Position numbers and translations under genes: made by a program
NCBI GenBank assembly: GCA_030705745.1
Contig: JAUZPT010000048.1
Coordinates: 1 to 12,417, forward strand
DNA from: Bacillota bacterium
Lineage (GTDB): Bacteria; Bacillota; Bacilli; Bacillales; Cytobacillaceae
DNA: 12,417 bases
Direction of reading: 5' to 3'
Shown here: one piece after another, positions 1 through 6,725 of the stretch
How positions within the stretch are numbered: the first letter of the stretch is position 1
Layout of the letters: the number at the start of each line of letters is the position of its first letter
The notes under the pieces: model-generated
Database searches by the model: none
Told to the model about the DNA's origin: nothing
The model's input: the letters and a program-made list of their open reading frames with translations, nothing else

Positions 1-19
1 CACCATCCATCGTGATACA

Positions 20-736
20 CTAACCATTAATATAGGCGGAAGCATCGTAGAATAGGAAATGGGCAAGCTCGTCAATTTCTTCAGGTTTCCCAAGCCGCCC
101 TAACGGAACACTTTTTAACGTTCGTTGAGCCGCCTCCTCGGATTCCCATAAACGGTCGGCCCCGCCTGTTCTTTCGATTGGACCTGGAGCGATCGCATTT
201 ACCCGAATTCCATACTTCCTTCCCCATTCCACTGCCAACGTCCTCGTCATCGATAAAACTCCCGCTTTGGCTGCAGCAGAATGAATAACTCCTGCACCAG
301 CGTTCCATGCATATGTAGCAACCATATTAATAATCGAACCTTTGATTCCATTATCGATCCAATACTTTCCTACCTCACTGCTGCAATAAAAGCTTCCATT
401 CAATACAATATTAATAACAGAATTCCAGCCATTTGCACTTAATTTTTCTGCAGGACAAATAAAATTTCCGGCAGCATTGTTTACAAGAAAATCGATTGTA
501 CCGAAATGGTCTGCCGTTTCCTTTACCATTCTCTTCACATCATCAATTTCCCTGACATCCATTTGAACAGTTAGCACCTGGCCAGCTTCCTTTTCTATTT
601 CTTTTTTTGCAATCTCGAGCCTCTCGATCGATCTCCCTGTGATTGCCACTTTAGCCCCTGCATTCACAAACTTTTCTGCCATATATTTTCCCATACCGCT
701 TGATCCACCAGTAATAATGACCACTTTATCGCGCAT
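20..736 (-). CDS. fadH: 2,4-dienoyl-CoA reductase FadH (YkuF-like SDR), truncated by an in-frame amber codon
   Basis: NADPH-dependent short-chain reductase that would remove conjugated double bases' worth of unsaturation (2,4-dienoyl-CoA) so that unsaturated fatty acids can enter beta-oxidation; cytosolic. The Rossmann motif TGGSSGMG is at residues 9-16 and NNAAG at 86-90. The active-site pattern is that of the dienoyl-CoA reductase branch rather than the usual YxxxK: N113/114 region, Y142, S153 and K157, with the Tyr-to-Ser and Ser-to-Lys spacings (11 and 4) found in mitochondrial DECR. PGPIERTGG follows at 185-192. Start: ATG with GAGGGGGAA just upstream. The reading frame stops at TAG (20-22) after YING, but the same frame continues C-I-T-M-D-G to the window edge, which is the conserved tail of FadH/SDR proteins; about 16 residues would be lost compared with the roughly 254-residue B. 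subtilis protein. It may be a pseudogene, a tolerated truncation or a sequence error. A FadR-type operator precedes it. Confidence 0.85.
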   Translation of the reverse strand: MRDKVVIITGGSSGMGKYMAEKFVNAGAKVAITGRSIERLEIAKKEIEKEAGQVLTVQMDVREIDDVKRMVKETADHFGTIDFLVNNAAGNFICPAEKLSANGWNSVINIVLNGSFYCSSEVGKYWIDNGIKGSIINMVATYAWNAGAGVIHSAAAKAGVLSMTRTLAVEWGRKYGIRVNAIAPGPIERTGGADRLWESEEAAQRTLKSVPLGRLGKPEEIDELAHFLFYDASAYING

Positions 737-757
737 TATGATTCCCCCTCAAAAAAA

Positions 758-780
758 TGAATGATTCTTCATTTATTCTA
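758..780 (-). promoter_or_regulatory. FadR operator and -10 element of fadH
   Basis: Bases 758-775 read TGAATGATTCTTCATTTA. This matches 14 of the 16 fixed positions of the Bacillus FadR (YsiA) box as I remember it, TGAATGANTANTCATTCA. A minus-strand TAGAAT at 775-780 is a good -10, which would place the transcript start inside the operator, as expected for repression relieved by long-chain acyl-CoA. The -35 (around 798-804) is poor. In B. subtilis fadH is known to belong to the FadR regulon. The operator assignment is inference from sequence. Confidence 0.6.
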
Positions 781-971
781 CCATTTATAATAAGAATATT
801 CTAACTATTAATTTTATAAATGGTTATTCATATTAGCTTTCATGGTTTTAGACTCGTTTTCACATATAAATCCTTCAAACGCTTCATCTCAAAAATGGAC
901 AGGCGCATTCACTAGCTTATTCCATAAAATAATAATGAAAAGATAAAAATGAAGAAAAAGGAGGCTGTCTG

Positions 972-1223
972 ATGAATTCTTACTATATGCCACAAGCAAT
1001 GTACCGCAATCCGCAGGATACCCGTTTCTTTCCCTTTTTGCCGTTTGTTGCAGGCCTAGCTACTGGTGGTCTGCTGACCATCCCATTCCTGTATGCAGGA
1101 AGACCGTACTATCCACCACCTTATCCAATGTATCCTCCTTATCCACCAGCATATCCACCGTATGGGGGGTATGGAGGGTATGGAGGAATGCCTGGTGGAG
1201 GTGTTCCATATCCTGCAGTGTAA
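972..1223 (+). CDS. Small Pro/Tyr/Gly-rich protein with one hydrophobic segment, function unknown
   Basis: An 83-residue protein. After a short polar N-terminus, residues about 20-41 are hydrophobic (FFPFLPF, then AGLATGGLL and IPFLYAG), enough for one membrane segment. The second half is almost entirely Pro, Tyr and Gly: repeated YPP/PPY units at about 46-64, then GGYGGYGG and a PGGG turn. Such low-complexity Pro-Tyr-Gly tails occur in Bacillus spore-coat and surface proteins, so an envelope or spore role is a guess from composition only. The start is supported by AAGGAGG about 8 bases before the ATG. A CATAAAAT at 923-930 resembles the -10 of SigE/SigK sporulation promoters, but I could not find a matching -35. 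It is a single gene ending at its own terminator. Confidence 0.7.
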   Translation: MNSYYMPQAMYRNPQDTRFFPFLPFVAGLATGGLLTIPFLYAGRPYYPPPYPMYPPYPPAYPPYGGYGGYGGMPGGGVPYPAV

Positions 1224-1254
1224 CTTCCAGCAATATCAATATTGACTATAAAAG

Positions 1255-1285
1255 AAAAGCAGACATCCTTCATCGTCTGCTTTTT
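1255..1285 (+). terminator. Rho-independent terminator of the 83-residue gene
   Basis: AAAAGCAGAC (1255-1264) pairs perfectly with GTCTGCTTTT (1275-1284) around a 10-base loop, with a T run overlapping the 3' arm. It lies 31 bases after the stop codon. Confidence 0.85.
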
Positions 1286-1354
1286 ACCATTTTTTCATGT
1301 AGTAATAAATATTCAATAAAGTTATCCTTCATTTCTATTTTTTTAAAAAACAGG

Positions 1355-1360
1355 TATAAT
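1355..1360 (+). promoter_or_regulatory. -10 element (TATAAT) of ykyB
   Basis: A perfect TATAAT lies 32 bases upstream of the ykyB start. The -35 at the right distance (1332-1337, TTTCTA) is weak. The preceding terminator at 1255-1285 means ykyB needs its own promoter here. Confidence 0.5.
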
Positions 1361-1392
1361 AAAATTGTTTAAAAGAAATGAAAGGAGAACGT

Positions 1393-1869
1393 ATGTTGAC
1401 TTATGCTAGAAGCGATTCCTCAACAAATTTGAGTTTAACTATTGAAAACCTCTCCCAGGCCATCTATATTGTCAACCGGCATGCAAAAACTGCACCAAAC
1501 CCCAAATTTTTATATCAAATGAAAAAAGAGGCCCTCCAAAAAATGATCACGGAAGGGAAGGCTAAAAAAATTGGTCTTCATTTCTCCGATAATCCAAGAA
1601 ACAGCCAACAACAATCAGATGTTCTTGTCGAATGCGGAAAATACTTATTTCATATCCCACCGGTAAAATCCGATTTTTCAGAACTCCCTCATTTGGGTAA
1701 ATTGGATGAAAGAGTCCGAAACCCTAAGGCGACATTCTCACTGAATCAGGCAAAAGGATATTTGCTTGCATACACCGGTTTTTCCGAGCCGAAGGAAACT
1801 GCAACCGTGGCAGCAAACCGCCGGTCCTTCCAAAAACCTGTATTTAAAAAGTTAGGAGAAAAATATTAA
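1393..1869 (+). CDS. ykyB: YkyB family protein, function unknown
   Basis: A 158-residue soluble protein that matches B. subtilis YkyB (about 154 residues) over most of its length. The conserved stretches are VNRHAKTAPNP (about 28-38), KKIGLHFSDNPR (about 59-70) followed by SQQQSDVL, FHIPP, LPHLG and the C-terminal KPVFKKLGE. It has no signal peptide, membrane segment or known catalytic motif. An ATG at 1378 is in frame, but AAAGGAG lies between it and the ATG at 1393 at ideal spacing, so 1393 is the start. The gene sits next to cheV, as in B. subtilis, with a shared convergent terminator. I know of no established role; the identity is secure but the function is not. Confidence 0.9.
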   Translation: MLTYARSDSSTNLSLTIENLSQAIYIVNRHAKTAPNPKFLYQMKKEALQKMITEGKAKKIGLHFSDNPRNSQQQSDVLVECGKYLFHIPPVKSDFSELPHLGKLDERVRNPKATFSLNQAKGYLLAYTGFSEPKETATVAANRRSFQKPVFKKLGEKY

Positions 1870-1896
1870 AAAAAGCCGGAAATTCCGGCTTTTTTT
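1868..1896. terminator. Bidirectional terminator between ykyB and cheV
   Basis: An A7 run, then GCCGGA (1875-1880), loop AAT, TCCGGC (1884-1889) and a T7 run. The symmetry gives a U tract on both strands, so it serves ykyB (+), whose stop codon it overlaps, and cheV (-), whose stop is at 1899. Confidence 0.9.
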
Positions 1897-1898
1897 GC

Positions 1899-2804
1899 TT
1901 AAAGAATATATTTGTCGATGGAAAGGATTAATTCTGCGATTTCTGGTTTACTGATTTGTTCTTCCGCGCCGACCATTTTCCCTTTATGTCGAAGATCATC
2001 CGTAATTAAAGAAGAAAAGATGATCACCGGAATATCAGCAATGGCCGGGTTATCCTTTACTCTTTTTGTTAAATGATGTCCGTCCATTTTAGGCATTTCA
2101 ATATCAGTGATAATCATCTGAACCTCTTCTTTCACCTCTTTGCCTGCAGCAGCCAGGCTCTCAAGAAAATTCAGTGCATCAAGCCCGTTTTCAAAAAACT
2201 CCACATTATTAAATCCTGCTTCACTGAGTGTATCAAATAGAAGCTTTCGCAATAGAGGAGAATCTTCAGCAACGATCAATTTTTTATTTGACCGCTCCCT
2301 TTCACCTAATTTTCTTACTTCCTGAACGTTAATTCCGGACTCAGGATTAATTTCAACGATAATTTTTTCGAAATCAAGCAATAAAATCATCTCGCCATTC
2401 AGTTTCACGACACCAATAATTTGGCTGTCGTAACCTTTATACATATCGGAAGGTTTCTCGATCTCCTGCCAAGAAATACGATGGATTTTGCTGACGCTGT
2501 GAACATGAAAAACAATTTTTTGTTTATTAAACTCTGTGACAATAAATTTATCTTGCACCGAGTTGTCTGAAGGAGGATAACCAAGCGCCTCAGCAATGTT
2601 TACAACAGGCAGCACTTCTCCCCTCAACTCAATGATTCCTTCGACATTCGGATGTGAATGAGGAATACCAATTATCGGTACAGGGTTGATAATTTCCTTT
2701 ACTTTTATTACATTAATTCCAAATTTATTTTTGCCAACACTAAATTCAACAATTTCCAATTCGTTTGTACCACTCTCAAGCAAAATACCTTTATTATTTT
2801 CCAT
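1899..2804 (-). CDS. cheV: Chemotaxis protein CheV (CheW-like coupling domain plus response regulator)
   Basis: A 301-residue cytosolic protein that couples chemoreceptors to the CheA kinase and helps adaptation. The CheW-like domain spans about residues 15-150 (EIVEFSVGKNKFGI, the IELRGEVLPVVNI core at 58-70, and GVVKLNGEMILLLD). A REC domain spans about 174-301 with acidic pair E180-D181, phospho-acceptor D234 in TDIEMPKMDG, switch Ser264/265 and conserved K286 in SKPE. This is the standard CheV layout and length (303 in B. subtilis). The frame is open 27 codons further upstream, but AAAGGAGAA lies just before the ATG at 2804 and the extension is not CheV-like. A possible SigD-type promoter (AAAA at 2865-2868, 15 bases, CATGATAT at 2849-2842) would fit motility control but matches only its GATAT half well. 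Confidence 0.96.
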   Translation of the reverse strand: MENNKGILLESGTNELEIVEFSVGKNKFGINVIKVKEIINPVPIIGIPHSHPNVEGIIELRGEVLPVVNIAEALGYPPSDNSVQDKFIVTEFNKQKIVFHVHSVSKIHRISWQEIEKPSDMYKGYDSQIIGVVKLNGEMILLLDFEKIIVEINPESGINVQEVRKLGERERSNKKLIVAEDSPLLRKLLFDTLSEAGFNNVEFFENGLDALNFLESLAAAGKEVKEEVQMIITDIEMPKMDGHHLTKRVKDNPAIADIPVIIFSSLITDDLRHKGKMVGAEEQISKPEIAELILSIDKYIL

Positions 2805-2877
2805 ATAACGTTCTCCTTTAAAAAGTTGTACCATTAATAATATATCATGAAAAGAGCCCGTTATTTTTTTCTTTCCA

Positions 2878-3336
2878 TCAACCAAGTGCCTTTTCTATTT
2901 GTTGTTTATGATGCAAATCATGTTCTACGAAGTCCTTGAAGTAATCTCTAATTGTCAGCAAGTGCGAGCCAATCGTAAAGGAGATCTCCAACTGTTCTTC
3001 CGTCAATTCGTTCAACAGCTTGATATACTGTTCCCTGACAATTAGAAGCTCGTTAATGATTTCATTTTTTGAAATGCCGCTATGCGCATAATTTGCTGCT
3101 TCATCATTTACTTTCTGAAAATCAGGAAATGGTGTGAGGCTGGCCCCTTCCTGAAAAAAAGGAAATCTCTCAGAAAACGAATAGCGATCCCAGAACAATA
3201 AATGGGTAACTACAGCAGCGATTGACCATTTCCCTTCCGAAATTGGTTTCAGCCATTCATCTTCTCCTACCTCTTTTAAGGATTCCAGCCATGGAGAAAA
3301 AGCATGGTAATGATTCTTTATTTCTTCCTTATTCAT
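2878..3336 (-). CDS. DinB-family four-helix protein, probable metal-dependent transferase
   Basis: A 152-residue soluble protein with the DinB/YfiT fold. The likely metal-binding triad is H45 in VTHLLFWD and H139 with H143 in VEHDLHHKQQIE, the usual layout of a single His near the first helix pair and a HxxxH near the C-terminus. The start of the fold (WLKPISEGKWSIAAVVTHL) is typical. Characterised relatives include bacillithiol-dependent S-transferases, but the family is broad and the substrate cannot be read from the sequence. GGGAGAGAGA precedes the ATG. A minus-strand TATAAT at 3399-3404 could be its -10, though the -35 is poor. cheV begins 73 bases downstream with its own ribosome binding site, so co-transcription with cheV is possible but unproven. 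Confidence 0.85.
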   Translation of the reverse strand: MNKEEIKNHYHAFSPWLESLKEVGEDEWLKPISEGKWSIAAVVTHLLFWDRYSFSERFPFFQEGASLTPFPDFQKVNDEAANYAHSGISKNEIINELLIVREQYIKLLNELTEEQLEISFTIGSHLLTIRDYFKDFVEHDLHHKQQIEKALG

Positions 3337-3598
3337 TATAATCTCTCTCCCTAAAATAATATTAATTAGTCTTTTACGAAAATTAAGATAACCACATAAT
3401 TATATCATCTCTATGTTCGCTTTCATCTTTTTTTCCGTTTTTCGATTTGAAGATTATATTTGAGGCTGCAATCCTATTAATCCTCTTCATCACACTCCAC
3501 AATTATCGAAAAATACGGTATGATAAATTTAAAAAATATAGGATGGCTTGTACCCCTTTATGATTTTTATAAAAGAATTGGAAGGATGACTTATAATA

Positions 3599-4756
3599 GT
3601 GGAACATCTAATAAACCCACGGGTAAAGGGAATTGAGATCTCCGGTATACGGAAATTTTTTAATATGGTTTCAGATACGAAGGATATGATATCGTTAACA
3701 ATTGGCCAGCCGGATTTTCCAACCCCTGAGCATGTGAAGAACGCGGGACTGCGTGCGATACAGGAAAATTTCACATCCTATACACACAATGCGGGGCTAT
3801 TGGAATTGAGAAAAGCTGCTGCCTCTTTCGTAAACAAAAAATACGGCCTCATTTATGATCCAGAATCAGAGGTTATTGTCACAACCGGTGCGAGTGAGGC
3901 AATCGATATCGCCTTGAGAACCATACTTACAGAAGGATCGGAAGTAATATTGCCTGGACCGGTTTATCCCGGTTATGAACCGATTATCACCCTTTGCGGA
4001 GCCACACCTGTGTTTGCGGATATAAGGGATAGCCAATTCAGGTTTACCGCTGAGGTAATCGAAAAACACTTAACGAAAAATACACGATGTGTTATTTTGC
4101 CTTATCCATCAAATCCGACCGGAGTAAGCCTGACAGAGGCTGAATTAAAGGAAATTGCTGAACTTTTATCAAGTCGTGACATCTTTATTCTCGCCGATGA
4201 AATTTATAGTGAGCTCGTATATGACCAAAAACATTTGTCCATTGCTACTTTTATTAAAGAAAAGACGATTGTGATTAACGGATTATCCAAATCCCATTCA
4301 ATGACCGGCTGGCGCATTGGACTCCTGTTTGCTCCTGAAAGCATCTCTAAACATATTTTAAAAGTACATCAATACAACGTAACATGCGCAAATTCCATTG
4401 CTCAAAAAGCTTCGGTCGAAGCGCTTACGATCGGCATCGACGACGCACTTCCAATGAAGAAAGAATATGAAAAAAGAAGAGAATATGTATATGACCGACT
4501 TGTCGGCTTGGGACTTGATGTAATAAAGCCCGATGGAGCATTTTATTTCTTTGTAAAAATTCCTGCTTACATTTCATTGAACTCTTTCGATTTCTGTCTG
4601 GAGCTCGTTCAGCAAGCAAAGGTCGCCGTCGTACCAGGCAGCGCTTTTTCAGACTATGGGGAAGGCTATTTCCGCCTCTCGTTTGCCTGCTCAATGGACG
4701 CTTTGGAAGATGGCCTGAATCGGATTGGTCTATATCTTTCTAAGCGGATTGTCTAG
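3599..4756 (+). CDS. patA: Aminotransferase PatA (fold-type I, PLP-dependent)
   Basis: A 385-residue class I/II aminotransferase closely resembling B. subtilis PatA, which is annotated as an N-acetyl-L,L-diaminopimelate aminotransferase in lysine biosynthesis. It uses pyridoxal phosphate in the cytosol. Visible residues: SLTIGQPDFPTP (32-43), the TTGASEA phosphate-binding loop (95-101), YPGYEP, PYPSNPTG with N172, cofactor-ring D200 and Y203, Schiff-base lysine K231 in SKSHSMTGWR with phosphate-contacting R239, and the C-terminal Arg in FRLSFACS that would bind the substrate carboxylate. The start is GTG; GGAAGGA lies 12 bases upstream, slightly far, but the MEHL start matches PatA. It is a single gene divergent from dinB and convergent with mhqD. 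The exact substrate is taken from the family. Confidence 0.93.
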   Translation: MEHLINPRVKGIEISGIRKFFNMVSDTKDMISLTIGQPDFPTPEHVKNAGLRAIQENFTSYTHNAGLLELRKAAASFVNKKYGLIYDPESEVIVTTGASEAIDIALRTILTEGSEVILPGPVYPGYEPIITLCGATPVFADIRDSQFRFTAEVIEKHLTKNTRCVILPYPSNPTGVSLTEAELKEIAELLSSRDIFILADEIYSELVYDQKHLSIATFIKEKTIVINGLSKSHSMTGWRIGLLFAPESISKHILKVHQYNVTCANSIAQKASVEALTIGIDDALPMKKEYEKRREYVYDRLVGLGLDVIKPDGAFYFFVKIPAYISLNSFDFCLELVQQAKVAVVPGSAFSDYGEGYFRLSFACSMDALEDGLNRIGLYLSKRIV

Positions 4757-4768
4757 TTTCTACTAAAA

Positions 4769-4813
4769 AGGCTGGAGAAAGAAGTTATTTTTTATGACTT
4801 CTTCCTCCAGCCT
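4769..4813. terminator. Long hairpin terminator between patA and mhqD
   Basis: A 17-base arm at 4769-4785 pairs with 4797-4813 with only one wobble position, around an 11-base T-rich loop. On the minus strand the stem is followed by TTTTTAG, making it a good terminator for mhqD, 40 bases after its stop. On the plus strand (patA, stop at 4756) the trailing sequence CTTCAATT is a poor U tract, so it works less well in that direction. Confidence 0.75.
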
Positions 4814-4852
4814 CTTCAATTAAAATCATCCGTGTATTTTACAAGGGAAATA

Positions 4853-5470
4853 CTATATTTGACTCCATTTTTCCTCATACCATTTGGATGCAGCTTCAAC
4901 TTCTTGCATCGTCAGTTGATGACCATAGTTTTCCCAATGAAGATGTATCGTCGCATGTGCTTTTTCGAGTAAGTTTTGGAGCTCTTCAGACTCAAGCGGC
5001 GAACAGATTGGGTCATTTTTTCCAGCGCCAATGAAAACGAGCTTACCAGAAAGATCGGGAAGTTCAATCCCTTTTCTTGGAACCATTGGATGGTGGAGAA
5101 TGGCTCCCTTTAAGGCGTCTTGATAATGGAAAAGGAGACTTGCTGCAATATTAGCCCCATTTGAATAGCCGACCGCTAACACATTTCGGCGGTCAAAACC
5201 ATATTTACTTGAAGCTTCATCGAGAAAATCATTTAATTCCTTTGTCCTGAAAACAAGATCCTCTTCATCAAATATCCCTTCTGCCAATCTTCTAAAAAAA
5301 CGCGGCATGCCATTTTCAAGCACATTTCCTCTTACACTCAATATCGAAGCCTGCGAGTCAATTCTGGCTGCCAGAGGCAATAAATCTAATTCATTCCCGC
5401 CGGTCCCATGGAGTAAAAGCAGAGTAGGCGCTGATTCCTTTGTACCTTTTTGAAAAATATGCTTCATCAT
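4853..5470 (-). CDS. mhqD: Putative hydrolase MhqD (phospholipase/carboxylesterase family)
   Basis: A 205-residue alpha/beta hydrolase. LLLHGTGGNE (18-27) forms the oxyanion region. The nucleophile is S103 in GYSNGA, and the triad is completed by D153 in GAGKNDP and H184 in YGHQL. SVRGNVLENGMPRFFRR is typical of the MhqD/YodD group of carboxylesterases, induced by quinones and catechols in B. subtilis and thought to process products of those compounds; the exact substrate is not known. The start ATG (5470) overlaps the mhqE stop (ATGA, 5470-5467), with AAAGGAGAAGA inside the end of mhqE, so the two are translationally coupled. An ATG one codon later is also possible. Confidence 0.87.
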   Translation of the reverse strand: MMKHIFQKGTKESAPTLLLLHGTGGNELDLLPLAARIDSQASILSVRGNVLENGMPRFFRRLAEGIFDEEDLVFRTKELNDFLDEASSKYGFDRRNVLAVGYSNGANIAASLLFHYQDALKGAILHHPMVPRKGIELPDLSGKLVFIGAGKNDPICSPLESEELQNLLEKAHATIHLHWENYGHQLTMQEVEAASKWYEEKWSQI

Positions 5471-6423
5471 TCTTCTCCTTTCATTCCGTCCAATTCTCTT
5501 ACCTGAATAGGTAGCAATACATGCATTATTTTTTCTCGATGGTTTTCATATTGTTCAGGCAGCATTAACTTGCTTCCCATCGTTTCCAATGATTCATCAT
5601 GAGCAAACCCTGGGGGGTCTGTGGCTATTTCAAATAAAATTTCTCCATGTTCTCTAAAGTAAATCGCATTAAAGTAGTTTCTGTCCTTTACATCAGTTAC
5701 ACCATATCCCAAACCCTCGATAAGTTTTTTCCACTCCAATTGATCGGAATCGTCCTTCGCTCTCCAGGCAATGTGATGGACGGTACCCACTCCCATACGC
5801 CCCCTACCCGTTCCTGAAGCTTTTAAATCAATGATATTTCCAATATCAGACGATGCTTTAAATCGCATAAAATCTTTCTCGGAAGCGATTTTCGTCAAAC
5901 CCAATCCCTTCTCCAATAATTCCGCCGTTTTCTCAGGCTGTGCGGAAAACAAGGTCGCCCCTCCAAATCCTTTAATTGCCACCTCAGCAGTAATGGAGCC
6001 AAACTCCCATGTATTCGAATCGCCAGCTTCCCTTTCAACGATTTCTAATTGTAGTCCATGGGGATCGACGAATTGTAAATAAGTTTCTCCGAAACGTTCC
6101 GATTTTGTAAAAGTGATGTCAAAGCTCTGGAGCCTTTTTTCCCAAAACTCCATCGCTCCCTTCGGTATAGCATAAGCAGTTAATCCTACTTGTCCATCTC
6201 CGATTCTTCCTTTATTTGCCCTATTCCATGGAAAAAAAGTAATAATGGTGCCCGGGCTTCCTTCTTTATTTCCGAAGTACAGATGATATGTTCCCGGATC
6301 ATCGAAATTGACCGTTCGTTTGACCATCCGTAAACCAAGCACTCCTGCATAAAAATCCACATTTTCTTGCGGATTGCCAACAATTGCAGAAATATGGTGA
6401 ATTCCCATTGATTGCTTCATCAT
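5467..6423 (-). CDS. mhqE: Ring-cleaving dioxygenase MhqE (two-VOC-domain glyoxalase family)
   Basis: A 318-residue protein of two vicinal-oxygen-chelate domains: residues about 6-130 (MGIHHISAIVGN; FVDPHGLQLEIVE) and about 150-275 (VGTVHHIAWRA; ILFEIATDPPGF). Likely metal ligands are H10, one of H216/H217, and E265. This is the MhqA/MhqE/MhqO group of extradiol-type dioxygenases that protect Bacillus against methylhydroquinone, catechol and diamide-type electrophiles. The pairing with mhqD reproduces the B. subtilis mhqED operon, so mhqE is preferred over mhqO or mhqA, though the paralogues are hard to separate by eye. AAGGAGT lies 8 bases before the ATG. The leader is long (about 165 bases), starting at an MhqR-type promoter. 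No mhqR gene is in the window. Confidence 0.87.
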   Translation of the reverse strand: MMKQSMGIHHISAIVGNPQENVDFYAGVLGLRMVKRTVNFDDPGTYHLYFGNKEGSPGTIITFFPWNRANKGRIGDGQVGLTAYAIPKGAMEFWEKRLQSFDITFTKSERFGETYLQFVDPHGLQLEIVEREAGDSNTWEFGSITAEVAIKGFGGATLFSAQPEKTAELLEKGLGLTKIASEKDFMRFKASSDIGNIIDLKASGTGRGRMGVGTVHHIAWRAKDDSDQLEWKKLIEGLGYGVTDVKDRNYFNAIYFREHGEILFEIATDPPGFAHDESLETMGSKLMLPEQYENHREKIMHVLLPIQVRELDGMKGEE

Positions 6424-6577
6424 TTACACTCACTCCTTACTATATCAACAAAATGTACCATAAAGTTTCTTGTATCATTGCAATACGATCCAAATATTTT
6501 CGGAAAAATCTTGCACTTAATTTTCTCTATTCCATTTGTATTTATTAAAAATTCTACAAAATTATATTTAATTAAAA

Positions 6578-6624
6578 TATCTTGAATATGAGATAACGAT
6601 AAATCATCCTTCCATTTGTGTCAA
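6578..6624 (-). promoter_or_regulatory. mhqED promoter with MhqR operator
   Basis: On the minus strand a perfect -35 TTGACA (6624-6619), a 17-base spacer and a -10 TATCGT (6601-6596) are followed at once by the 18-base imperfect palindrome at 6595-6578 (plus-strand reading TATCTTGAATATGAGATA). This agrees at 15 of 18 positions with the MhqR box as I recall it, TATCTCGAATTCGAGATA. The transcript would start inside the operator, the arrangement expected for repression by the MarR-type regulator MhqR, relieved by quinones. The match is seen in the sequence; the regulator is inferred from the B. subtilis mhqED operon. Confidence 0.72.
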
Positions 6625-6675
6625 ACATTTTGTTTAATAGGGCTAGCAATGAGGAGACTTAAAAAAGAACAAATA

Positions 6676-6708
6676 GGAGATGCCGAATGTCAGGCATCTC
6701 CCTTTTTT
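6676..6708. terminator. Terminator downstream of ykwC, usable in both directions
   Basis: GGAGATGCC (6676-6684) and GGCATCTCC (6693-6701) form a perfect 9-bp stem with an 8-base loop. It lies 25 bases after the ykwC stop on the minus strand, where the tail is TATTTGTTC then T6. The better U tract (CTTTTTT) is on the plus strand, although no plus-strand gene ends here; it would also shield ykwC from antisense transcription. Confidence 0.75.
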
Positions 6709-6725
6709 GTTTTATTATTACATTT

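Noticed and set aside
849..862. cre-like sequence TAGACTCGTTTTCA upstream of fadH
   Set aside because: Only one half matches the CcpA consensus; three fixed positions fail, and it lies well upstream of the likely promoter.
2805..2885. N-terminal extension of cheV by 27 codons overlapping the dinB-like gene
   Set aside because: AAAGGAGAA before the ATG at 2804 fits the CheV start and length; the extension would run into the end of the upstream gene.
3412..3425. cre-like sequence TATGTTCGCTTTCA between the dinB-like gene and patA
   Set aside because: Again only one half-site fits; three fixed positions fail.
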